Positions 57,198-64,000 of a stretch of DNA of 64,000 nucleotides are shown piece by piece. The stretch is from NCBI RefSeq assembly GCF_004769195.1, contig NZ_RQET01000003.1, positions 1 through 64,000 of the forward strand, in the 5' to 3' direction. Position 1 is the first letter of the stretch. Each line of letters begins with the position of its first letter. The translations under genes and the position numbers were made by a program. The notes beneath the pieces are model-generated. The model worked only from the letters and a program-made list of their open reading frames with translations. It had not been told where the DNA came from and searched no databases. This DNA is from Leptospira fletcheri (lineage in GTDB: Bacteria; Spirochaetota; Leptospiria; Leptospirales; Leptospiraceae).

Positions 57198-58055
57198 TTA
57201 TCTGATTTCCCGTAGGAGATCCTCAGTGCGCAACTCGCGGTACCGAGTCTTCCAATCGATCGGGGGTGTGGTAAAGGTTCCGTAATGTCCGCAACGGGCA
57301 CCGGAGGGGTTGGCCACGATATACACGCATTCCGTGTAACGAATCTTTTCCGGCAAGCGAGCAACAGTATCTTTTTCGGTCTCCGAGTATTTTACGACGT
57401 AGCGTGTGGGTTCTCCGCCGAAGAGGTCCCAAAATCCGCTACCGAATTCCCAGAGACTGGGAGAAAATACATATTCGGGGGTCGGAGGAACTTGCACTCC
57501 GGAGCATTCGGAGAGTGCTTGTCCGGTTCGTTCCGCAGCTCCCTTCCAGAGGATTTTACGTATGAGAGAATCCGAATACTCTCCGGCTACGTAAGTCCCG
57601 AAGCGTTTTGTACATTCCTTTCGGGTTTGAGGATCCTGGATAATCACCAGGTATTCTGCTAATCCTAGGTAATCGGGAATCAGAAGCAATCGAATCGGAA
57701 CTAGGGTAATCTTCGTGAATTGGCCTTCCGATCCTCTTTCCTTATAGTCGGCGCCCCAGGCTTCGAGGCTTTTTCGCGTGCCCTTTTCTAGGAAGGTCAG
57801 ATCAGAGGCCTCGAGGGTTTGTTTTTCGATCCACTTATTGTTGACTTTTATCATCGGCGACTCGCGGTAATAGGGATAAAACAAAGCCTCTTGGAATCCG
57901 GCCGGTTGTCGGATTTGTAAGATGACTTCTTTTTTGAGGTCCGGTGTAAGTGCACGAGGACGTTTTTCTTCTGTCGTGGAACAAGCGGAGAACGTTATGT
58001 GAAACAGGATTACAATCGCGATATGTAGTAGAGAGGGTCGAGAAGATTGCGTCAT
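57198..58055 (-). CDS. lipoprotein of unknown function
   Basis: This 285-residue protein has a lipoprotein signal (LLHIAIVILFHITFSACSTTEE). No known domain is recognised. Mature features are QPAGFQEALFYPYYRESPMIKVNNKW, TKITLVPIRLLLIPDYLGLAEYLV, four cysteines in the C-terminal half and PSLWEFGSGFWDLFGGEPTRYV. It is convergent with the RND operon. The spacer between it and the next feature shows no further gene. Confidence 0.72.
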   Translation of the reverse strand: MTQSSRPSLLHIAIVILFHITFSACSTTEEKRPRALTPDLKKEVILQIRQPAGFQEALFYPYYRESPMIKVNNKWIEKQTLEASDLTFLEKGTRKSLEAWGADYKERGSEGQFTKITLVPIRLLLIPDYLGLAEYLVIIQDPQTRKECTKRFGTYVAGEYSDSLIRKILWKGAAERTGQALSECSGVQVPPTPEYVFSPSLWEFGSGFWDLFGGEPTRYVVKYSETEKDTVARLPEKIRYTECVYIVANPSGARCGHYGTFTTPPIDWKTRYRELRTEDLLREIR

Positions 58056-58219
58056 TCGATTCTTGCCTTTTTTGTGAGGAATTTTATGTTCGGAGGTGAA
58101 AGCGCGAAGTCAAGTTCGTTTTTGCGGATGCCGGACGTAACGATATCTTTTGAAGCAATTGATTGCTTTATAAGTCGTTGGTTGGAATCTGGTTTTTAGG
58201 GGAACGAATTTGCGAATAT

Positions 58220-58726
58220 ATGAATCAAATCCATAAAATAGCAGTCTCAATTTTCTTCGTCTTTCTTCGTCTTTCTTTCTTGCAAGCACGGTAAAAGTGA
58301 AACGGATTCGGTCATCAACAACTTACTATTGTTGAATTCCAGTTGCATGTTCGGGGCGGGAACGGTTTCCACCAATCCCCGGATTTTAAAATTGGGCCAG
58401 GTTAGTCCCGACAATATCTACACGTATAACGCATATTATTTGATTAATATTCAGGCAAATCAAAGCGTAAGTTTTTACTCCACGTATACGACTTACTTTT
58501 TGGAGGCAGCACGAACGCAGGAATTAGAATTGCCCCCGAGAAATATTGTAAGAACGTAGATGTAGCGACCGGTCTTTCTCTCCAAATGACGTCCTCTTCA
58601 GCGAACAGTGTTGCATATAAATTTCCCATCGCATTTTCCGGGATTCTTATGGTTCAGTATACGTACCAGAACCCCAGTACCCAACCTATTGTGAGTCCGA
58701 CGGATATTTCGGTTCAGATCTTCTGA
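58220..58726 (+). pseudogene. frameshifted lipoprotein gene (possible slippage switch)
   Basis: From ATG 58220 the frame encodes MNQIHKIAVSIFFVFLRL and then stops at TAA. A 10-bp unit TTTCTTCGTC occurs twice at 58252-58271; with one unit fewer the protein would read IFFVFLSCKHGKSETD, a proper lipobox. The second frame runs to 58559 (NSSCMFGAGTVSTNPRILKL). A missing T in the T5 run at 58497-58501 then moves the rest into the original frame (NAGIRIAPEKYCKNVDVATG, through to ISVQIF and TGA at 58724-58726). Restored, the product is about 166 residues. Two lesions favour a pseudogene, although the first is of a reversible kind. Confidence 0.7.
58252..58277 (+). repeat. 10-bp tandem repeat within lipoprotein signal sequence
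   Basis: TTTCTTCGTC is present twice (58252-58261 and 58262-58271) with a partial third unit TTTCTT. Unit length 10 changes the reading frame by +1 on each gain. Confidence 0.85.
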
Positions 58727-58746
58727 TGGAGAAGGGGTGTATTGCT

Positions 58747-59376
58747 TCAAAGAAATCTTATATTGTAAAATAGGTGGGTTTCTTTTAAAAATTTCGTGAG
58801 TTCATTCAGGTCTTTCGCCAAATACATAACGTACACGTCGGCTACTTGATCTTTGTGTAACACGACCAACATACAATATGTATATTTTTTATCATATTCC
58901 GGATTCAATATTAAATGGGAACTGCTGCCCCAGTCGGCGCCAAACTCATCTTTCACCGCTTTTTCGGGAAACGGCTTGGAGCCCATTATATTTTCCGGTT
59001 TGCCGGCTAAATTTTGTAAATTCATAATAAATTCTTTTAGATAGTCGTCTTTCTTCGGAGGGACGAGGATCGCTTGTGGATAATTTTTTTTAACTTCTTC
59101 GAACTCCTTAAGATATTCGGGAATCGAGATAATCTTATATCGGATTTCGATCTCTCCATCCGTTGATTTTATCGCATAGTTGTGGCGAAAAGGTATTTCA
59201 GCATCCACAGCCACAGGTGTAAATTTCGGTGGAACTACTTGGCGAATTAAAAGGCCATTTTTACGCAGTATGGTTTGAAAATTATTCGTTTTTTCTCTTA
59301 CGCTAGCGGTTCCCAAAGATTGGCAATCCGCCGTCCCTAAAGACAGTACAATCAACAAGATAGCTATTCCTTTCAT
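58747..59376 (-). CDS. putative lipoprotein, unknown function
   Basis: This 209-residue protein has the signal AILLIVLSLGTADCQSL, a relaxed lipobox ending at Cys18. No family is recognised. Mature region: GLLIRQVVPPKFTPVAVDAEIPFRH, IEIRYKIISIPEYLKEFEEVKKNYPQ and WGSSSHLILNPEYDKKYTYCMLVVLHKDQVADVYVMY. It reads as a compact alpha/beta domain. AT-rich codon use matches its neighbours but not the operons further left. It follows the 173-residue gene by 36 bases on the same strand. Confidence 0.72.
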   Translation of the reverse strand: MKGIAILLIVLSLGTADCQSLGTASVREKTNNFQTILRKNGLLIRQVVPPKFTPVAVDAEIPFRHNYAIKSTDGEIEIRYKIISIPEYLKEFEEVKKNYPQAILVPPKKDDYLKEFIMNLQNLAGKPENIMGSKPFPEKAVKDEFGADWGSSSHLILNPEYDKKYTYCMLVVLHKDQVADVYVMYLAKDLNELTKFLKETHLFYNIRFL

Positions 59377-59412
59377 ACGTTTCCTGAATCGTTTAGTTCT
59401 TTAAGGTGAAGA

Positions 59413-59934
59413 TCATTTTTTCTTGGCGGCTTTATCTTCCGTAAAAAGATAGTATCCTATTCCGACATCTCTTGGAGCGATTTGTAAGGCGGGGCCCAGT
59501 TTAGAGTCATTGACGATTAATATCTTTCCATTATCCAAATATCCAATGATTACCAACCAACTTGCTTCATTTGGTTTTGTTTTTTTCCTTTTTGCGAGAA
59601 CAGCATATCCCTTTTCTACTATCGAGCTTGCTTGCTGACCAAAATTTTCCGACTTGATTTCCGTCAAAAATACTTTCCTTTTATTTTTGAAATCGCGATC
59701 CGCCAGCAGAATAATATTATTTATATCCGATTCATATTGAGAGGTATTTCTCTGAACCCAGCCTAAAGACATATCGGGATAAATTTGTTTCAGCACAGGT
59801 TCGAGAGCATAGAAAAAATCGACATATTCTGCTTCGGTTTCAAAACGCAGAACTATACGAGAGTCTTGGCCATCTATAGGTGGCAAGACTAATACAAGGT
59901 AGAGAACGCAAAAAAGTTTAACCAGTGACTTCAT
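59413..59934 (-). CDS. secreted hypothetical protein
   Basis: This 173-residue protein has a signal peptide (LVKLFCVLYLVLVLPPIDGQD) without a lipobox cysteine. The mature region includes VLRFETEAEYVDFFYALEPVLKQIYPDM and SWLVIIGYLDNGKILIVNDSKLG, then a Lys-rich tail. No family is recognised. It probably forms an operon with the downstream putative lipoprotein. Confidence 0.68.
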   Translation of the reverse strand: MKSLVKLFCVLYLVLVLPPIDGQDSRIVLRFETEAEYVDFFYALEPVLKQIYPDMSLGWVQRNTSQYESDINNIILLADRDFKNKRKVFLTEIKSENFGQQASSIVEKGYAVLAKRKKTKPNEASWLVIIGYLDNGKILIVNDSKLGPALQIAPRDVGIGYYLFTEDKAAKKK

Positions 59935-59947
59935 CTTCCCGAACCAA

Positions 59948-60037
59948 CTATTTATTAGTAATTGCGGCTACTAAGGCTAAAAGAAAAATTTCCAAAGCAA
60001 ATGTTACGACTGCAATCCCAAATCTTTTTACGCTCAT
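59948..60037 (-). CDS. possible 29-residue single-pass membrane peptide
   Basis: ATG 60037 opens a short frame encoding MSVKRFGIAVVTFALEIFLL and then ALVAAITNK. It is almost entirely one membrane helix after a basic start, but the ribosome site is weak. In-frame sequence upstream (LQAVSEK) is helical too, so it may be the tail of a larger decayed gene. Confidence 0.3.
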   Translation of the reverse strand: MSVKRFGIAVVTFALEIFLLALVAAITNK

Positions 60038-60073
60038 CTTTTCGCTAACTGCTTGCAAATCTAATATCTTGTC

Positions 60074-60454
60074 CTAGTAAGATTCCTTTCTCTTGATTAC
60101 CGTGAGAGAATAAAGTAGAGTAAAAAAACTTAACCCCGGTATCCATAGACCGTATCCAAAAAGCATCACCGCAAAAACTCTAGCTACGGAAGTTGAATAT
60201 TTAATTTTTTCTCCGTTTTTCCTTATAACTTGATTTCCTAAAAGGTATTTACCGAAAGTAGAACCAAATTTCCAAATCAATAAAGATTCGAAAAGCGGCC
60301 ATACCAAAAATATCGCTACGACTCCTGCAATGTTTAGTCGGTTTATCGGCGCATTATTTGCTCCGGAATAAATTAAATATACAATAAAATTCGATGCAGG
60401 TAAGTATAGGAATATATTAAGGAATCGCGCGAACCACCTACGAAAAGGAACCTT
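60074..60454 (-). pseudogene. RDD-family membrane protein remnant
   Basis: The open frame from 60454 to 60074 encodes KVPFRRWFARFLNIFLYLPA, a middle hydrophobic segment, then FGSTFGKYLLGNQVIRKNGE and the last helix GYGLWIPGLSFFTLLYSLTVI. This is a recognisable RDD domain. No ATG, GTG or TTG precedes the RRWFARFLN motif in frame, and a TGA lies directly upstream (60455-60457); the first usable start, TTG 60307, would drop the first helix. Another frame upstream (60438-60566) encodes VVDLVGIERKIVIIDGKDG, possibly the lost N-terminus. I read this as a decayed gene. Confidence 0.55.
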
Positions 60455-60620
60455 TCAGCTTCTTCCAATTTTTGACTCCGTCTTTGCCATCAATGATTAC
60501 AATTTTTCTTTCTATACCCACTAAATCCACCACTTTTCCCGATTTAGGCAAATTAATCCGTTTCCATTAAATCAGTTCCGAATCTTTTCATTTTTCATGC
60601 TGCCGCAGAAAGAATATTGA

Positions 60621-61154
60621 TCAAAGTGGGGGTACTAGTTTTAACGAAGATAATATTAGGTATGTTACCGTAGTAGAATAGAATACTAGTCCAATCGCAA
60701 TAAATATATATTGAATCCAGCGGTAATTACTTTTAACAAGCATTGCCCCTGCCTCTTTGATTTTCCAATATTCGTTGATGTCCTTTAATAGAGGCAAATA
60801 AATGACGAATGAACAAGTCGAGATGATCCAGAACGGATCCGGTAGCTTTTGCGACAGAACAAATAAGATCAGGGCAACGCTCATTGCCACGGGAGAATAG
60901 TCGACGCGGATTCCCTTCGAGAATAGAAATATCTTGTATCTGCTGAATAGGCTATATGCATAAAATGGATATAGCAATGTTCTTATTAAGGGAAAAATCT
61001 TTAGATCTTGCTCATTTTTGAGAAATTTCCAGTTTTTATAAATCCAGTAGTATTGATAAAAACCGAAGGTTGATAAATTGACCAAGATGAATTTCCATTC
61101 GGGTATTATCTTAGATCTTATCTTTTTGCCCGTTTGATTGTCAAAAGAATTCAT
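60621..61154 (-). CDS. multi-pass membrane protein (DUF4234-like)
   Basis: This 177-residue protein has about four membrane segments. The N-terminal FILVNLSTFGFYQYYWIYKNWKFLKNEQ matches the pattern of DUF4234-type proteins (TxGxYxxYWxYRNWK). Later segments are PVAMSVALILFVLSQKL, FWIISTCSFVIYLPLL and WIQYIFIAIGLVFYSTTVTYLIL. Function is unknown. It is AT-rich and alone, with a long empty region upstream. Confidence 0.72.
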   Translation of the reverse strand: MNSFDNQTGKKIRSKIIPEWKFILVNLSTFGFYQYYWIYKNWKFLKNEQDLKIFPLIRTLLYPFYAYSLFSRYKIFLFSKGIRVDYSPVAMSVALILFVLSQKLPDPFWIISTCSFVIYLPLLKDINEYWKIKEAGAMLVKSNYRWIQYIFIAIGLVFYSTTVTYLILSSLKLVPPL

Positions 61155-61712
61155 TTGTCTTTGACTGCCGTCCTTAAATGATAAACCGTTTTATTTATTT
61201 TAATGTATTATAAAGTCAATCCACAATGCTATTTTTTCTTTGCATGTAAGTGCGAATTCAATTGGTATTCTTTCAATGATAAGTAAATCAAGGGCATTTC
61301 GAAAGACGTGGGTTTTTGAAGCTTTTTATTTTTCTAATTAGTAAGATTGTTTTCTGTAGAAGTAGATAGATATCTCTTTTATTCTTTGAATTTGCAAAGA
61401 ATTTAAGACTTTATTGCCATCGCGTTAAAATCGGTTGCAATGAAACGATTTATGAATTTTAACCGATTTTTCGAAAATAATTTTCGAAAATAATTTAATA
61501 TTGATTGATAAATTCATACATTCGCAAATGCTGTTTGTAGAATAATTTTTTATTTTGAGATCATATATCGATTTGTCTCGCACATACCAAATTTTTATCC
61601 CTTAGGAGATATTTCGATTTGCGAATGTGGTTTTACTAGAGATGTTCCGAAATTCGTTTTCATGAAGGGCGGTATTGGGTTTTTTAATTAAGAAATTGAA
61701 ATGGAGAAAACT
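61155..61712. other. 558-base AT-rich non-coding region with repeats
   Basis: No credible ORF is present. It contains an exact 13-bp tandem duplication of TTTTCGAAAATAA (61468-61480 and 61481-61493), each unit holding the palindrome TTTTCGAAAA. It also contains a 12-bp inverted pair ACATTCGCAAAT (61518-61529) and ATTTGCGAATGT (61617-61628). The right part presumably carries the promoter of the following lipoprotein gene. Confidence 0.5.
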
Positions 61713-62696
61713 ATGATTCAGAAAATTAGCTTATTATCAATTCTGACAGTCCTGATGCTTTCCGATTGTAAGCCTTCAGGCAAAAACAATGACGAAAACA
61801 CGGCATTAGCTTTACTGATGGCCGGGAGTTCCCAAGCGCAGGTTACTTCGGGACAATTGATCGCTTCGATGACCGCGGGAACGGGTTCGGTTTCTTCTGC
61901 AATTCAAGGCGGTCAGGTTGCGTTTTTAAAAACGAAATCGGAAAAGAAACAATTAATCGCAAATGTTATGAAGATCGTTGAAAAAGAAAGAAAGCAAAAA
62001 CTTCTGGGATCATTCATTGAAACTGCTCTTCAGCATACGGGCGGTTCTTGCACAACTACTAGCTGCAATACAATACTCAATGGAACTGCATCTTGTGGAG
62101 GAATATTGAATCAAGGGTCAGGAACTTTGACCGCCAATAATTTGCAAGTAACGCTCAGCCAGAGCGGAACCACCTCAAGTTTGCCTTTAACTGTGAATTT
62201 TACTGCGAATGGAGGGCTGACATTAAACAATTGCACGACGATGACAAGAGATTGGATCAATTACCCTAAATATGTTACAACGACAGCTTCCGGCGATTTG
62301 ACTCTGAATGATTCCGAACAATACGTTTATAGTACCATATCGCTGGCTAACTTTCCCCAAACTACAATCGGGTCGCTTGCCGTTAGTTCTACTGTATCCA
62401 GTACGAATCTGTCCTTAAACGGTGGCGCTCCTACTGTGTCTAAAATAGCCTACAACGCAAATGTGAATTTTAACACCCAGGTGACTGCAGGAACTAGTAC
62501 GGTGACTTATAATAGCACGACTAATAAATATTCAGGAACTTTCACAATGTCTGTCACGGACGTGTTGACCGGAAGCATCTCTGCGACTGGAAGTGTCAAT
62601 GGTTCTCCAGTAAACGTTTCGAAGACGTTTAGTAACACTACGACTAGCTATGTGGTCTTTTGCGATTTATCCACATTTACGTGCTCGGTCAAGTGA
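61713..62696 (+). CDS. low-complexity lipoprotein of unknown function
   Basis: From ATG 61713, with GGAG 6 bases upstream, this is a 327-residue lipoprotein with signal LLSILTVLMLSDCKPSG. A helical section follows (LIANVMKIVEKERKQKLLGSFIETALQ). A long Ser/Thr/Gly/Asn-rich beta region then fills the rest (TASGDLTLNDSEQYVYSTISL, AYNANVNFNTQVTAGTSTVTY, GSISATGSVNGSPVNVSKTF) with a few cysteines. The pattern suits an exposed surface lipoprotein with beta-solenoid or beta-sandwich structure; no family is recognised. The protease gene starts 46 bases after its stop. Confidence 0.78.
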   Translation: MIQKISLLSILTVLMLSDCKPSGKNNDENTALALLMAGSSQAQVTSGQLIASMTAGTGSVSSAIQGGQVAFLKTKSEKKQLIANVMKIVEKERKQKLLGSFIETALQHTGGSCTTTSCNTILNGTASCGGILNQGSGTLTANNLQVTLSQSGTTSSLPLTVNFTANGGLTLNNCTTMTRDWINYPKYVTTTASGDLTLNDSEQYVYSTISLANFPQTTIGSLAVSSTVSSTNLSLNGGAPTVSKIAYNANVNFNTQVTAGTSTVTYNSTTNKYSGTFTMSVTDVLTGSISATGSVNGSPVNVSKTFSNTTTSYVVFCDLSTFTCSVK

Positions 62697-62709
62697 TCAT
62701 AGCCTTCCG

Positions 62710-62737
62710 CCTTTGCTCCAAAATATAGGGGCAAAGG
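62710..62737 (+). promoter_or_regulatory. hairpin enclosing the Shine-Dalgarno of the protease gene
   Basis: CCTTTGCTCC (62710-62719) pairs with GGGGCAAAGG (62728-62737) over ten positions (one G-U) around AAAATATA. The AAAGG at 62733-62737, 5 bases ahead of ATG 62743, lies in the 3' arm. It could alternatively act as a weak terminator for the upstream lipoprotein gene (tail TCTTT). Confidence 0.55.
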
Positions 62738-62742
62738 TCTTT

Positions 62743-63399
62743 ATGAATAAATGTTTCATTCTATTTTTAACTTCCTATTCTCTTGCTTATTGTAACATAA
62801 ATCAAGATTCTTCCTTCCATTCTCTGGTGGAAGGATCGATTAAAAACGATATTGAGTCTCGAATCGTAACGATTTATAAGGATTCCAATCAACGCCCGAA
62901 CGGAACGGGATTCATTTTAGATCAAAGCGGTACAATTTTAACTGCGTTGCACGTATTCTTTCCCGGGGACAAGATCCAGGTAGCAATGGAGCAAGAAAAC
63001 CCTTCGGCTGCCACATTGAAGAAGAGCGAGCCTCTTTTCGATTTAGGTTTATTATCTTCCGCTTTATCGGCTCCGACAAGAGCATTAGAATATAGAGAAA
63101 GGGTAGATCTATCTGTTGGAGAAAGAGTCTGGACAATTGCGAGCCCCTATGGGTTACAAAGTTCGTATATGGAAGGAATCGTATCCCATTTGGATCGACG
63201 TGGGATATCAAATCGTTTTTCTAATGTACCTCTGATTCAAATCCAAGGAATTTCTTATCCGGGGGCAAGTGGTGCGTTGGTATTTGATAGAAAGGGTAGA
63301 GCCATCGGCATGATCATGGCTACTTTCGGGTTTGATTCGGGCAATGGTATCGGTCTCGTTTTACCAGGCGCCTATATTCAAGTTTTTCTTAAGAAATAA
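62743..63399 (+). CDS. trypsin-like (S1C-type) serine protease, putative lipoprotein
   Basis: This protein of about 218 residues has signal CFILFLTSYSLAYCNIN ending in a lipobox-like Cys. A single chymotrypsin-fold domain follows: RPNGTGFILDQSGTILTALHVF with catalytic His, PLFDLGLLS with Asp and YPGASGALVFDRKGRAIGMI with Ser in GASGA instead of GNSGGP. It resembles DegP/HtrA protease cores but has no PDZ domain. Activity seems possible, since the triad residues are present. Translation may be controlled by the hairpin directly upstream. The ~100 bases after its stop are empty up to the insertion-sequence end. Confidence 0.82.
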   Translation: MNKCFILFLTSYSLAYCNINQDSSFHSLVEGSIKNDIESRIVTIYKDSNQRPNGTGFILDQSGTILTALHVFFPGDKIQVAMEQENPSAATLKKSEPLFDLGLLSSALSAPTRALEYRERVDLSVGERVWTIASPYGLQSSYMEGIVSHLDRRGISNRFSNVPLIQIQGISYPGASGALVFDRKGRAIGMIMATFGFDSGNGIGLVLPGAYIQVFLKK

Positions 63400-63505
63400 A
63401 CAATTATTATGCGGTGATTATATTCATTTATAAAAAACGATCAAATCTTGCGGCAACACACGACTCATCTGTAATCCTTTTAAAAGGAGCACGAAATATT
63501 GGGTT

Positions 63506-64000
63506 TGGAGTTACCCCTAAAAATCATACAACCAAGGCTAACTCAGATTCAATAAATTCCTTTGGCGACATCATGTTGAGTCCTTTATGAGGAGCAAATT
63601 TGTTGTAGTCGTCAACCCAATTGTGAAGTTTCTGAAGAACTTCCTCAGCACTATCTAAACTGTTTACATAAGCGTAATCCCTCTTGAATGTCTTTACAAA
63701 TGCCTCTGCCATGCCGTTGCTTTCTGGAGAATAAGCCGGTGTGTTTGTTGCAGACTTCGAATCCCAAACTTTCTATAAAATTTACCGTTGCTAAAGCCGT
63801 ATATTGAGGACCGTTATCCGATAAGAACTGAGTGGAAGGAGCTTTCGAGTCTCCGAATCTTTGTTCCTTAGCTTTAAAGGCCATGTCTCTAATCATTTCT
63901 CCGTCGATTCCAACTGTGGAACCCACGTAATTGATGATTTCTCGATCATGGCAATCCATCACAAAGGCTACCCAGACAAGACGTCCGTCCCAACAACGAA
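63506..64000 (-). mobile_element. IS3-family insertion sequence (right part; continues beyond window)
   Basis: The element's terminal inverted repeat appears to begin at 63506 (TGGAGTTACCCCTAAAAATC), similar in type to IS2-group ends that begin TGGA-TT-CCCC. The transposase stop codon lies just inside it at 63524, as is usual for IS3 elements. The left end lies outside the window. Confidence 0.65.
63524..64000 (-). pseudogene. IS3-family transposase OrfB, frameshifted and partial
   Basis: The minus-strand frame enters at the window edge (WDGRLVWVAFVMDCHDREII). It carries the integrase-core element STQFLSDNGPQYTALATVNF with the second catalytic Asp, then near 63740-63760 drifts out of frame after ESLGFEVCN. 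The other frame continues TPAYSPESNGMAEAFVKTFK with the catalytic Glu, then WVDDYNKFAPHKGLNMMSP to the stop. The break lies inside the catalytic domain, not at the OrfA/OrfB programmed-frameshift position, so this copy is inactive unless the base is a sequencing error. The 5' part is off the window. Confidence 0.82.

Noticed and set aside
63700..63780. Frame change in the IS3 transposase as programmed frameshifting
   Set aside because: IS3 programmed frameshifting occurs at the OrfA/OrfB junction; this one lies between the second Asp and the Glu of the catalytic domain.

Overview
The window is chromosomal DNA from a spirochaete of the genus Leptospira, probably one of the higher-GC environmental or intermediate lineages. 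This rests on several signs: spirochaete-type lipoprotein signals with relaxed lipoboxes (such as LSDC, FGDC, FSAC), a mitochondrial/spirochaete-type EF-G, leptospiral hypothetical families, tandem COG3687-type proteins, DUF1566 and Ig-like surface lipoproteins, and frequent TTG/GTG starts. The species cannot be fixed from sequence alone.

0-7.2 kb: a bufferin-type system (a DUF692 multinuclear iron oxidase and a DUF2063 partner facing a Cys-rich precursor), a YceI-like protein, a multi-membrane glycosyltransferase-like protein, and a three-gene operon ending in a GT2 glycosyltransferase. 7.2-13.8 kb: rpsT, tRNA-Val, a UDP-GlcNAc cluster (phosphohexomutase, GlmS, alternative GlmU) and an acyl-CoA carboxylase carboxyltransferase subunit. 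13.8-15.9 kb: amtB-glnK behind a good sigma-54 promoter and a possible enhancer palindrome. 15.9-24.5 kb: prmC, tRNA-Arg, two cNMP-binding proteins, an amidohydrolase, a degenerate LytM factor, fusA and a KtrB/TrkH K+ channel subunit. 24.5-34.4 kb: a hairpin-rich spacer, a UbiA prenyltransferase, two thiol-redox proteins, a PhaR-like regulator, tRNA-Val(GAC), two tandem PF10118 paralogues, a YciI protein and a very short UvrD-like helicase.

34.5-37.8 kb is a regulatory patch. A MarR gene diverges from a small membrane protein gene across a perfect 10-bp inverted repeat. A TetR gene diverges from a double-hotdog thioesterase across two copies of TAGAC-N6-GTC. A hicAB toxin-antitoxin module is bracketed by an imperfect 37-bp repeat of the thioesterase 3' end. 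37.8-43.1 kb carries an OmpA/PD40 protein and a large DUF1566 lipoprotein.

43.3-57.2 kb is the most distinctive region: nine closely spaced same-strand genes encoding a TolC-like channel, three lipoproteins (Ig-like, unknown, TPR), an RND adaptor, two RND permeases, a MORN protein and a Yip1-like membrane protein. The first permease keeps one of the two TM4 acidic residues and the second has lost both. This suggests a heteromeric RND machine with dedicated envelope accessories.

57.2-64 kb is AT-richer and decaying: lipoproteins and secreted hypotheticals, a lipoprotein gene broken by a 10-bp tandem duplication, an RDD-family remnant, a lipoprotein gene followed by a trypsin-like protease whose Shine-Dalgarno lies in a hairpin, and a frameshifted IS3-family transposase at the right edge.
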